From: Streptomyces sp. NBC_00091
GTDB lineage: Bacteria > Actinomycetota > Actinomycetes > Streptomycetales > Streptomycetaceae
Length of the DNA: 64,000 nt
NCBI RefSeq assembly: GCF_026343185.1
Contig: NZ_JAPEMA010000001.1
Span: 248,001 to 312,000, forward strand
Direction of reading: 5' to 3'
Shown here: positions 52,495-60,464 of the stretch, in pieces
How the letters are laid out: each line of letters opens with the position of its first letter
Numbering within the stretch: the stretch's first letter is position 1
Program-made: the position numbers and the translations under genes
Notes under the pieces: generated by a model
What the model saw: only the letters and a program-made list of their open reading frames with translations
Databases searched by the model: none
Told to the model about the DNA's origin: nothing

Positions 52495-54364
52495 CGTTGC
52501 TATGCGAGTTGGCCAGTGTCGGCCGACTCGCCATGAACCGGGCCGGACGCTGGGCGTCTGGCACCGGGTGTCTCCCGAACGGTCTTGGAGACGGGGAACA
52601 GCGCAAGCTGGTCGCTTCGGTCCCGGCAGGTCTTGCCACCCTGGTGGGGTGTGCCTGTGGTCCTTGGCGGGCTCGCGGTCCCGCGTGCCCTGGGCTGGGG
52701 GACGGTCTGGCCGGTAGCTCTCCGCACAACGATCCTCTGGTCGTGTGCGGTCACACCTGGCCGACGCCGTATCCCGTGTCCCAGGGCGCGCCTGCCGATC
52801 GCCACCGAGGCCGCATGATGGCCGGTGACGAGCGTGGTCTTCGACTGCTGCTGAAGCGGCTGCTTCCAGTGCTGGCCGCCCCAGCGGGAGGTGTAGGCGG
52901 GGTCGACCGCGATCACGACAAGCCCGGCGTGGAGGGCCATGCCGCGCAGGCGTTCCCGGAAGCGCGCGGTCGGCAGTCCGGCGACGGTGCGCCGGAAGGT
53001 CTTGCCGCGTTTGCCTCGTCCCATGGTTTCCCGGCCGGTGGCACGGGCGTCGTCAAAGCCGAGGTTCTCGATCGCCAACCCGGCGCAGTCATTCGCCTGG
53101 GCGAGGCTGATGAGTTCGGTGATCGCGGCCCGCAGGCGGCCGTCGCGCCGGGATGCGGGTCCGGTCAGGTCGGTGGGTACGGTGACTGGTTCACCGACCG
53201 GGTTGCCGTGTGCGTCCACGACGCAGGCGGCGAGGTGGTCGGCGTTGAGGTCCACGGCCAGCAGCCGGGCGCCTGTGGCAACCAGCTCGACGGGTGTGGG
53301 CAGTGCCGCCTTCTCGGTGGCCCAGGAGGCGTTGAGGTACCAGCGGCCGCGTTCGGGGTCGTGGGTGATGTCGTAGCGGACGGCACGGTTGGCGGTGACC
53401 CGGTCGAGCCACTCCTCCCGGCGGTGGGTGAAGGCGACGGTGCCAGCGAGCCGGTAGCGGCCGCGTGGGGTGTTGGCCAGGTGTCGCAAGGGCTCGGGTA
53501 GGACGATCGTGACCGTGCCGTCGGCCGGGTGCACGCCGATCGTGTAGTTGCCGTGCGGTGCGCCGGACTCGCCGTCGGCGGTCAGGAACAAGCGGGCCGT
53601 GTCCCACCGCTCCCGCCACTCGGCCTCGGTGAGCTGGGCGTCGGCCAGGTTGTGCCGACTCTTCGCGAGCCGGCGCCCTCCCACCACGATCGCCGGATGC
53701 CCGGCCTCGATACGCGCCTCCACCCCGGCCAGGCGCGCGGTGAGCACTTCCAGCCGGTGCCGCTTCTGTACACGCTCGGCCTGGGACGGGTAGCCGCGAA
53801 CACCGCCCCCACGTTGCCCGCACGGCACCGCCAAACGTTGACGGATCTTCGTGATGGCCCGGCGCAGGGACGCCCGCTCATCGAACAGGCAGCGCAGGCC
53901 GAGCTGGTACTGGTCCTCGCTGGCCCGGGTGATCGCACCCGCCCACCGCGAAGACGACACCTTCGTCAGCGCCCGCTTACGCTCCGCCCGCCGATTCTCC
54001 GTGACCGCCACCCTGCCCAACCGGACGCGCTCCGCAAGATCTATACGGGCGTGATGACCGAGGTGCTCACCCAGGAGCGTCAGGACCTTCGCATCCACCG
54101 AACTCACGTGCAGACGGTCCCGGATACGCGCACCGGCCGGGGCCGCGACCGTAAACGAAGCGGCCAGGGTACGCAGTTCCCGCCTCTTCCCCCGTGCACC
54201 GCGTGCCACCAGCCGCCTCCCTCCACTCGCCACAACGGACCAAGCCACCCCCCACAGCGAACAGCCCAGCAAGAGCACAAGCCCCGCAACGCCGTACCCG
54301 TTCACCCAAAAGAGGCATCCGACGGCCAACAATGACCAACTACCAAATCAACAGTTACCGACCC
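52495..54364 (-). mobile_element. TnpB-like element inserted in a terpene synthase gene
   Basis: About 1.87 kb between two parts of one gene. It contains a single gene and no tnpA, so it is non-autonomous. Borders are placed where terpene synthase similarity ends; TACCGTTG at the left and TTACCGACC at the right are similar but not a clear repeat. Confidence 0.65.
52500..54209 (-). CDS. TnpB-like (RuvC-fold) transposon protein without zinc ribbon
   Basis: 569 residues from GTG 54209, chosen for GGAGGGAGG upstream. RuvC-I LLAVDLNADHLAACVVD and RuvC-II LAIENLGFDDARATGRE are clear, and YTSRWGGQHW corresponds to the segment before the usual zinc ribbon, but no CxxC pair is present. At the RuvC-III place the sequence is TGHHAASVAIGRRALG, with no obvious Asp. 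It is one of the large IS200/IS605-associated OrfB-like proteins common in actinobacteria. Whether it cuts DNA is uncertain. The stop is within 10 bp of the element's border. Confidence 0.8.
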   Translation of the reverse strand: MARGARGKRRELRTLAASFTVAAPAGARIRDRLHVSSVDAKVLTLLGEHLGHHARIDLAERVRLGRVAVTENRRAERKRALTKVSSSRWAGAITRASEDQYQLGLRCLFDERASLRRAITKIRQRLAVPCGQRGGGVRGYPSQAERVQKRHRLEVLTARLAGVEARIEAGHPAIVVGGRRLAKSRHNLADAQLTEAEWRERWDTARLFLTADGESGAPHGNYTIGVHPADGTVTIVLPEPLRHLANTPRGRYRLAGTVAFTHRREEWLDRVTANRAVRYDITHDPERGRWYLNASWATEKAALPTPVELVATGARLLAVDLNADHLAACVVDAHGNPVGEPVTVPTDLTGPASRRDGRLRAAITELISLAQANDCAGLAIENLGFDDARATGRETMGRGKRGKTFRRTVAGLPTARFRERLRGMALHAGLVVIAVDPAYTSRWGGQHWKQPLQQQSKTTLVTGHHAASVAIGRRALGHGIRRRPGVTAHDQRIVVRRATGQTVPQPRARGTASPPRTTGTPHQGGKTCRDRSDQLALFPVSKTVRETPGARRPASGPVHGESADTGQLA

Positions 54365-54647
54365 GCTGGTGTTCGGACAGAGCAGGAACCTTCCGGCAGC
54401 CAGGGCGGCCACCGCGCGGCTGGTCTCGATGGTCCCGGTGGACCAGAAGCTGGACGCCGGGGCCCGGGCCGGGCTCGACGCGTACGTCGGCGAACTCCAG
54501 GACTGGCTCGCCGGGATCCTCCACTGGCACCGCAGCGCCCGCCGCTATCGTGCGGAGGAACTGCACCGCCCGGGCGACGGACTGTCCACGTCCGTTCTGT
54601 CCAGCGGTTTCGGCATGTCGGCGGCGCGGATCGGCCTGCGCGCCTGA
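54365..54647 (+). pseudogene. Terpene synthase C-terminal remnant
   Basis: About 90 codons on the plus strand: LDAYVGELQDWLAGILHWHR and then SSGFGMSAARIGLRA before the stop. ELQDW-x-AGIL-x-WHR is the final helix of bacterial class I terpene synthases, and the GLGTSAARL-like end resembles germacradienol/geosmin synthases. The metal-binding DDxxD and NSE motifs are missing, so several hundred codons were lost. Confidence 0.72.
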
Positions 54648-54698
54648 TCCTGTGGGCAGCGGGGGCGGTCCGCTCGCCCGCCCCCGCACCGCGGGCCG

Positions 54699-55934
54699 TC
54701 AGAACTCGTCGGCCGTGTGGGGCAGCAGCCCGGTGTGCAGGGCCGCGTCGAGGGCGGCCGCGGCGCCGGGCGTGTGCTCGGCGACCAGTCCGGCGGCGAC
54801 CAGCTCCTCGGCCCGGGTCCCGCCCAGGTAGCAGGCGGCCAGCTCCCGTACGTCCAGGGACAGGTCGGGGGCCGCGCGGGCGGGCTCGTACGTCGCCCCG
54901 CCCGGCCCCGCCTTGAGCCGGAACCGCCCGGCGTTCGCGGGCAGCCGTACGTCGGCCAGCTCCAGTACGAGTTCCACGGGCGCGGCCCACGACCGCCCGG
55001 TCAGCGCCGCCCGTACGTCGACCAGCCGCAGCCAGAGCGCCGGGTACTGGGCGGTGACCCTGACCTGGTCCCGGTCGGCGGCGAAGTGCAGCAGGGGGTC
55101 GTCGAGGGGGCGCCCCCAGGCGGACACCCGGCCGGTCAGGTCGAGGGAGGCCACGCAACTCCACAGCGCGGCGGCGACGGCCGGGGTGTCGGCCTCCAGC
55201 TCGTCGACGCGGACCAGGCCCGGGGTCCGGGTGGCCCCGCCGTCGTCCTCCGGCTTCGTGCGGTAGAGGACGTAGCCCGCCACCGGTTCGCCGGGGGCGC
55301 CCAGAGCGATGATCCGGGGCGGGCTCAGCTCCTCGTCCTCCTCGTCCTTTTCGCAGAGCCACTCCCCGGTCCAGCGCTCGGCGCTGCGGGTCGGCCGTCC
55401 CGCCCGGGTCCTGCGGGCGTCCTCGTGGTGGGGCGCGATGACGGTGAGGGCCTCCTCGGGGCCGACCAGCCGCAGCGGGCGCGGGTCGGGGTCGATGCGC
55501 AGGGCGAGCGGCCGGGTGGAGTCGATCTCGACGGTGAGGCCCTGGGTGGCGGCGCCGTAGCCGAAGCGGCCGTAGATGGCGGCTTCGGAGGCCCACAGGG
55601 CCACGAGCGGGCTGCCCTCGGCCCCGGCGCGGCGCAGCTGTTCGTCCATCAGGGCGGTGAGGACGCCCCGGCGCCGGTGGGTGGGGGCGACGGAGACGAA
55701 GGTGAGCCCGGGGCAGCCCAGGTCGGCGCCGCCGGGTACGGACAGGCGGAAGGCGTGCGCGGCCATGAAGCCGACCAGTGCGTCCCCGTCGTAGGCGCCG
55801 AGGCGTGAGCAGCGGCCGAGCAGGGCGTGGTGGCGATGGCGCGCTTCCTCCTCCGGGCGGTCGTGGAAGACCAGGTAGGCGAGCTCCTGGGCGCGGTCGA
55901 TGTCGGCCTCGGGTACCTCGCGGATGTCCACCAT
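54699..55934 (-). CDS. Eis-like GNAT N-acetyltransferase
   Basis: 411 residues, the normal length of the Eis family. The first GNAT domain has the acetyl-CoA loop SVAPTHRRRGVLTALMDEQL. The second GNAT domain and a sterol-carrier-like domain (LELADVRLPANAGRFRLKAG) follow. The C-terminal Phe carboxylate (TADEF) is the conserved catalytic end of Eis. Acetylation of lysines or aminoglycosides is the family activity. Single gene. Confidence 0.9.
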   Translation of the reverse strand: MVDIREVPEADIDRAQELAYLVFHDRPEEEARHRHHALLGRCSRLGAYDGDALVGFMAAHAFRLSVPGGADLGCPGLTFVSVAPTHRRRGVLTALMDEQLRRAGAEGSPLVALWASEAAIYGRFGYGAATQGLTVEIDSTRPLALRIDPDPRPLRLVGPEEALTVIAPHHEDARRTRAGRPTRSAERWTGEWLCEKDEEDEELSPPRIIALGAPGEPVAGYVLYRTKPEDDGGATRTPGLVRVDELEADTPAVAAALWSCVASLDLTGRVSAWGRPLDDPLLHFAADRDQVRVTAQYPALWLRLVDVRAALTGRSWAAPVELVLELADVRLPANAGRFRLKAGPGGATYEPARAAPDLSLDVRELAACYLGGTRAEELVAAGLVAEHTPGAAAALDAALHTGLLPHTADEF

Positions 55935-55992
55935 GATCGGGAGACTAATCGGTCATCGCGGACCGCTCCCACCATATTGGCCGGATCTGCCC

Positions 55993-56026
55993 GTCCGGCC
56001 GGTCCCGATCGCGGTCCGGCCGGTCC
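55993..56026. repeat. Duplicated GTCCGGCCGGTCC word
   Basis: Two direct 13-bp copies (55993-56005 and 56014-56026), each with the palindromic core CCGGCCGG, lie between the Eis-like gene's start and the YncE-like gene's stop. Could be a terminator for the latter or an operator for the former. Confidence 0.5.
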
Positions 56027-56038
56027 GGGAGCCCGCCC

Positions 56039-57307
56039 TCAGCGGGTTCCGGGTCCGCTCCAGCCAGCCGGGACGTGTCCGATTCGGACCCGTTGGGGGT
56101 GGTCGCCCACGGGGACGGAGACCCGCTTGGCGCCGGTGGCGAAGTCGATGGCGGTGACCTGGTCGGCGCCGCTCTCGGAGATCACGCAGGCCGTGCCGTC
56201 GCCGTTGACGGTGGCCCAGTAGGGCTTGGCGGCGGGTACGAGGGGGCCCTCGGCGAGGGTGGCGCGGTCCACGACGGTCGCGTAGTCGTCCATGGTGCCG
56301 GCGACGCAGAGCCTGGTCCCGTCGGGGCTCATGGACATGCCGTGGTGGCGGGAGTCGTTGACCCACTGGGTGCGGTCGCCGGTGGTGGCGGGGTTCGCGG
56401 GGAGTGTCTTGATCCGGGTGATCCGGTCGGAGGCCACGTCGTATTCCAGGAAGCCGTTGAAGAACGACACCTGGAAGTAGAGCTTCGACTCGTCGGGGCT
56501 GAAGGAGACCGGGCGGACGGCGTCGGACAGGTCCTTGCGGCCGAAGGCGTCGAGCCGCTCGCGCATGTCGACGACGCGGACGGTGTCGAAGGTCTGCGTG
56601 TCGACGACGGTGATCTTCCGGTCGCCCTTCGTCCAGTCCAGCCAGGGCGCGTCGAGGGCGGAGGTGACGTCGCCTATGGAGCTGTTCCACAGGAAGCGGC
56701 CGCCCTGGGTGAAGGTGTTCTCGTGGGGCTTGTCGCCGGTGGTGAAGGATCCGGTCTGGCGGCCGGTGGCGATGTCGAGGACGTGCACGGTGTTCGCGGT
56801 GGAGGCGGAGACGGCGACCCGGGTCCCGTCGGGCGAGAGCGCCATGTGGTCGGAGCGGTACCCGGCCACCGGGAAGCGCCAGTTGATCCGTCCCGAGCGC
56901 AGGTCGATGGAGACGACGTCGGCGAAGCTGGGGCGGGAGACCACGACGGCGGAGCCGTCCGGGGTGGTGTACATGTCGTCGACGAACTGGTCGTGGCCCT
57001 CCCCCGCGGTGGCACGGATCCCGAGGAAGAAGCCGAGCTTGACGGGGTTGAGGTAGATCTCCCGCAGGCGTTCCTCCTTGTCGGGGACGACGTCGACGCG
57101 GCCCACCCTGGCCAGGTCCCCGGTGGAGGCGAGGACGTCGGCGGTGCCCTCCCAGTTGTTGCCGACGAAGAGCACCTCGCGCAGGCCGCCGCCGTCGGGC
57201 GGTGTCGCCGCGCGGGAGGCCGGGCCGAGGGTGAGCGCGAGGCCGGACAGCGCCAGGGCGCAGGTCAGGCGGAGGATGCGTGCAGAGGTACGACCGTTCC
57301 GGGACAT
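56039..57307 (-). CDS. Secreted YncE-like beta-propeller protein
   Basis: 422 residues. The signal peptide (RILRLTCALALSGLALTLGP) ends near Ala34. Seven blade-type repeats follow (MALSPDGTRVAVSASTANTV, MSMSPDGTRLCVAGTMDDYA, and others), as in surface-layer or YncE-type proteins. No catalytic residues evident. The perfect palindrome 30 bp upstream suggests control by a dimeric repressor. Confidence 0.85.
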   Translation of the reverse strand: MSRNGRTSARILRLTCALALSGLALTLGPASRAATPPDGGGLREVLFVGNNWEGTADVLASTGDLARVGRVDVVPDKEERLREIYLNPVKLGFFLGIRATAGEGHDQFVDDMYTTPDGSAVVVSRPSFADVVSIDLRSGRINWRFPVAGYRSDHMALSPDGTRVAVSASTANTVHVLDIATGRQTGSFTTGDKPHENTFTQGGRFLWNSSIGDVTSALDAPWLDWTKGDRKITVVDTQTFDTVRVVDMRERLDAFGRKDLSDAVRPVSFSPDESKLYFQVSFFNGFLEYDVASDRITRIKTLPANPATTGDRTQWVNDSRHHGMSMSPDGTRLCVAGTMDDYATVVDRATLAEGPLVPAAKPYWATVNGDGTACVISESGADQVTAIDFATGAKRVSVPVGDHPQRVRIGHVPAGWSGPGTR

Positions 57308-57336
57308 CCGCTCAACTCCGATATGGGGAAGCGCTG

Positions 57337-57350
57337 TTACCGGCCGGTAA
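57337..57350. promoter_or_regulatory. Palindromic operator candidate TTACCGGCCGGTAA
   Basis: A perfect 14-bp palindrome just upstream of the propeller gene, at a place where it would overlap the promoter or leader. The form is like sites of TetR-type repressors. No regulator gene is next to it. Confidence 0.6.
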
Positions 57351-57366
57351 AATAAGCGGGACGAGA

Positions 57367-57400
57367 AGAAGGCGCAACCCCCGGGAGGGTCGCGCCTTCT
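57367..57400 (-). terminator. Hairpin after xdhC
   Basis: AGAAGGCGC (57367-57375) pairs with GCGCCTTCT (57392-57400); inner ACCC/GGGT extends the stem past one mismatch. On the minus strand it ends the xdhC transcript and insulates the propeller gene. Confidence 0.8.
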
Positions 57401-57422
57401 GTCATGTCAGGGGGTCACCTCT

Positions 57423-58574
57423 TCAGGCGACGGAGCCGATCCTGGCGACGACCGTGTTCGCGGTGTCGTGGTGGATCGGGATGTGCGCCCCGGTGAGGGC
57501 GGCGCCGGTGCCGCCGCGGCGGTTCGCCACGATCTCGGCGGCGATGGACAGCGCGGTCTCCTCGGGGGAGCGGGCGCCGAGGTCCAGGCCGATCGGGGAG
57601 CGCAGCCGGGCCAGTTCGAGCTCGGTCACGCCCACCTCGCGCAGCCGCTTGTTGCGGTCCTCGTGGGTGCGGCGGGAGCCCATGGCGCCGACGTAGGCGA
57701 CGGGAAGCTTGAGGGCCATTTCGAGGAGCGGGACGTCGAACTTGGCGTCGTGGGTGAGCACGCACAGGACGGTCCGGCCGTCCACCCGGGCGGTCTCCAG
57801 GTAGCGGTGCGGCCAGTCGACCACGATCTCGTCCGCCTCGGGGAAACGCTTCTTCGTGGCGAAGACGGGCCGGGCGTCGCACAGGGTCACGTGGTAGCCG
57901 AGGAACTTGCCGATCCGCACCAGGGCGGAGGCGAAGTCGATGGCACCGAAGACGATCATCCGCGGGGGCGGGACGCTGGACTCGACCAGTACCTTGAGCG
58001 GCTCTCCGCAGAGCCGGCCGTCGGCGCCGATCTCCAGCACTCCGGTCCGGCCGGCGTCCAGCATGGCGCGGGCCTCTTCGGCGATGGTGCGGTCCAGCTC
58101 GGGGTGTCCCCCGAAGCCGCCCTCGAAGGCGCCGTCGCCCCGGACGACCAGGGCGCGGCCCGTCAGCTCGGCCGGGCCTTCGGCTATCCGGGCCAGCGCG
58201 GCCGCCTCGCCCTGGACGGCGGCGCGCAGCGCGGTGGCCAGCACCTCCCGCAGGGGGGAGCCCACGGGGACCGGGGTGACCAGGATGTCGATGATTCCGC
58301 CGCAGGTCAGACCCACGGCGAAGGCATCGTCGTCGCTGTAGCCGAAGCGCTCCTGGACGGTCTCGCCGTCCTCGAGCGCCTGCCGGCACAGCTCGTACAC
58401 CGCACCCTCCACGCATCCGCCGGAGACCGAGCCGATGGCCGTGCCCTCGCTGTCGACAGCGAGTGCGGCCCCGGGCTGCCTGGGTGCGCTTCCGCCGACC
58501 GCCACGACCGTGGCGACCGCGAAGTCACGTCCCTGCTCGACCCACCGGTTCAGTTCTTCGGCGATGTCCAGCAT
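57423..58574 (-). CDS. xdhC: XdhC/CoxI family molybdenum-cofactor protein
   Basis: 383 residues with GAGGAGGCC before ATG 58574. The N-terminal XdhC/CoxI domain (ATVVAVGGSAPRQPGAALAV, GSVSGGCVEGAVYE) and the C-terminal Rossmann domain (MIVFGAIDFASALVRIGKFL, VAYVGAMGSRRTHEDR) are both present. It inserts or sulphurates the Mo cofactor of xanthine dehydrogenase. It is the last gene of the purine block. Confidence 0.92.
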   Translation of the reverse strand: MLDIAEELNRWVEQGRDFAVATVVAVGGSAPRQPGAALAVDSEGTAIGSVSGGCVEGAVYELCRQALEDGETVQERFGYSDDDAFAVGLTCGGIIDILVTPVPVGSPLREVLATALRAAVQGEAAALARIAEGPAELTGRALVVRGDGAFEGGFGGHPELDRTIAEEARAMLDAGRTGVLEIGADGRLCGEPLKVLVESSVPPPRMIVFGAIDFASALVRIGKFLGYHVTLCDARPVFATKKRFPEADEIVVDWPHRYLETARVDGRTVLCVLTHDAKFDVPLLEMALKLPVAYVGAMGSRRTHEDRNKRLREVGVTELELARLRSPIGLDLGARSPEETALSIAAEIVANRRGGTGAALTGAHIPIHHDTANTVVARIGSVA

Positions 58575-58672
58575 GGGGGCCTCCTCGGAGAGGGTCGGTT
58601 TCCAGTATCGGATACGTGCAGGGTGCGGTTCTCGTACGGTTGCGCCGTTCGTACCGGTCAGGCCGGGCCGGG

Positions 58673-60136
58673 TCAGTGGACCCCGAGCCAGCTCTCGATC
58701 GGGTTGAGGGCGAAGAAGACCACGAAGATGGCGGTCAGCGCCCACATGAAGGCACCGATCTCCCGGGCCTTGCCCTGCGCGACCTTGATGGCCACGTAGG
58801 AGATGACACCGGCGGCGACACCAGCGGTGATCTGGTAGGTGAACGGCATGATCACGACGGTCAGGAAGACCGGGATCGAGGTGGCGCTGTCGGACCAGTC
58901 CACGTGGCGGGCGTTCTGCATCATCATCGCGCCGATGACCACGAGGGCCGCGGAGGCGACCTCACCCGGGACGATCTGGGTGATCGGGGTGAAGAAGAGG
59001 CAGGCGGCGAAGAAGAGGCCGGTGACGACGGAGGCGAGGCCTGTGCGGGCTCCCTCACCGACGCCGGTGGCGGACTCGACGAACACGGTCTGGCCGGAGC
59101 CGCCCGCGACGCCACCGATGGCGCCACCGGCGCCGTCGATGAACAGGGCCTTGGACAGGCCCGGCATGCGGCCCTGGTCGTCGGCGAGCTTGGCCTCGGT
59201 GCCGACGCCGATGATGGTGGCCATCGCGTCGAAGAAGCCGGCGAGCACGAGGGTGAAGACGATCATGCCGATGGTCATGGCGCCGACTTCGCCCCAGCCG
59301 CCGAACTCGACCTGGCCGAAGAGCGAGAAGTCGGGCATCGAGACCGCGGAGCCCTTGAGCTCGGGCGCGCCGTTCTTCCAGGCCTTCGGGTCGATGTCCA
59401 CGATGGCGTTCAGGATGGCGGCCAGAACGGTTCCGCCGACGATGCCGATCAGGATCGCGCCGGGGACCTTGCGGGCCTGCAGCATGAAGATGCCGAGCAG
59501 GGTGATGCAGAAGAGCAGGACGGGCCAGCCGGCGAGTTCACCGACGGAGCCGAGCTGTACGGGGGGACCGAACTCCGGACCCTTGCCCACGAAGCCGGCC
59601 TTGACCAGGCCGATGAGGGCGACGAACAGGCCGATGCCCATGGTGATCGCGTGCTTGAGCGCGAGCGGGATCGCGTTCATGATCATCTCTCGGAGGCCGG
59701 TGACGACCAGGAGACAGATCACGACGCCGTACATCACGCACATGCCCATGGCCTGCGGCCAGGTCATCTGGGGGGCGACCTGCGAGGCGAGCACGCCGGA
59801 GACGGAGAGTCCGGCGGCGAGTGCGAGCGGCACCTTGCCGACGAAGCCCATCAGGAGCGTGGTGAGGGCTGCGGCGAAGGCCGTGGCGGTGATCAGGGCC
59901 GCCGGCGCCATCGTGTTCCCGGCGACGTCCTTGCCGGAGAGGATCAGCGGGTTGAGCAGGAGGATGTACGCCATCGCCATGAAGGTCGTGATACCGCCAC
60001 GAACCTCGTTGCCGACGTTGGATCCTCTGTGGGTGATGTGAAAGTAACGGTCGAGCCAAGAACGCCCGGCGGGGTTCAGAGAGCCGTCGCCGGCCTCTTC
60101 CGCGGTGGTCTTGGGCTCCACAGATGACTGGGTCAT
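58673..60136 (-). CDS. NCS2-type purine permease (AzgA-like)
   Basis: 487 residues with about 12-14 membrane helices. RGGITTFMAMAYILLLNP and FFDAMATIIGVGTEAKLAD are signatures of the AzgA/PbuG branch (adenine, guanine, hypoxanthine). It lies between xanthine dehydrogenase and xdhC, which fits import of purine bases for degradation. Confidence 0.92.
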   Translation of the reverse strand: MTQSSVEPKTTAEEAGDGSLNPAGRSWLDRYFHITHRGSNVGNEVRGGITTFMAMAYILLLNPLILSGKDVAGNTMAPAALITATAFAAALTTLLMGFVGKVPLALAAGLSVSGVLASQVAPQMTWPQAMGMCVMYGVVICLLVVTGLREMIMNAIPLALKHAITMGIGLFVALIGLVKAGFVGKGPEFGPPVQLGSVGELAGWPVLLFCITLLGIFMLQARKVPGAILIGIVGGTVLAAILNAIVDIDPKAWKNGAPELKGSAVSMPDFSLFGQVEFGGWGEVGAMTIGMIVFTLVLAGFFDAMATIIGVGTEAKLADDQGRMPGLSKALFIDGAGGAIGGVAGGSGQTVFVESATGVGEGARTGLASVVTGLFFAACLFFTPITQIVPGEVASAALVVIGAMMMQNARHVDWSDSATSIPVFLTVVIMPFTYQITAGVAAGVISYVAIKVAQGKAREIGAFMWALTAIFVVFFALNPIESWLGVH

Positions 60137-60464
60137 GGTGCCTAACTCCCAAGGTTCAAAGGGGCACCCGCATAAAGATTGGAGACACGGGATTTGGGAA
60201 ACTGCGTTGGCTGCACGACCCGGGGTGACGGCCCGAGGCGACGCGAATGTGCACTGCGTGTACTGCGGGTAGCGCGGGGGTGACCGCTGGTACTACGTGG
60301 GGGTTTTTGCAGGGGTTCTGCCAGGTGACGAGGACCGCGAGCGGTGCGGTGCCTTCGTACTTCGTGCTCCGGGCGGTGCGACTGGAAGTGTGACGTTCCC
60401 GTGTCACACCGCCCGGAAATCCAAGGGGGGTCCGGGGGCCTCGCGGCCCCCGGACCACGCCGTC
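60137..60464. promoter_or_regulatory. Intergenic region with two hairpins
   Basis: 328 bp between the Mo subunit stop and the permease start. The hairpin GGTCCGGGGGCC/GGCCCCCGGACC (60429-60440, 60445-60456) terminates the dehydrogenase operon. A second stem CCGGGCGGTG/CACCGCCCGG (60369-60378, 60407-60416) contains TGTGAC...GTCACA and may be an operator. The permease promoter must be in the left part. Confidence 0.65.
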
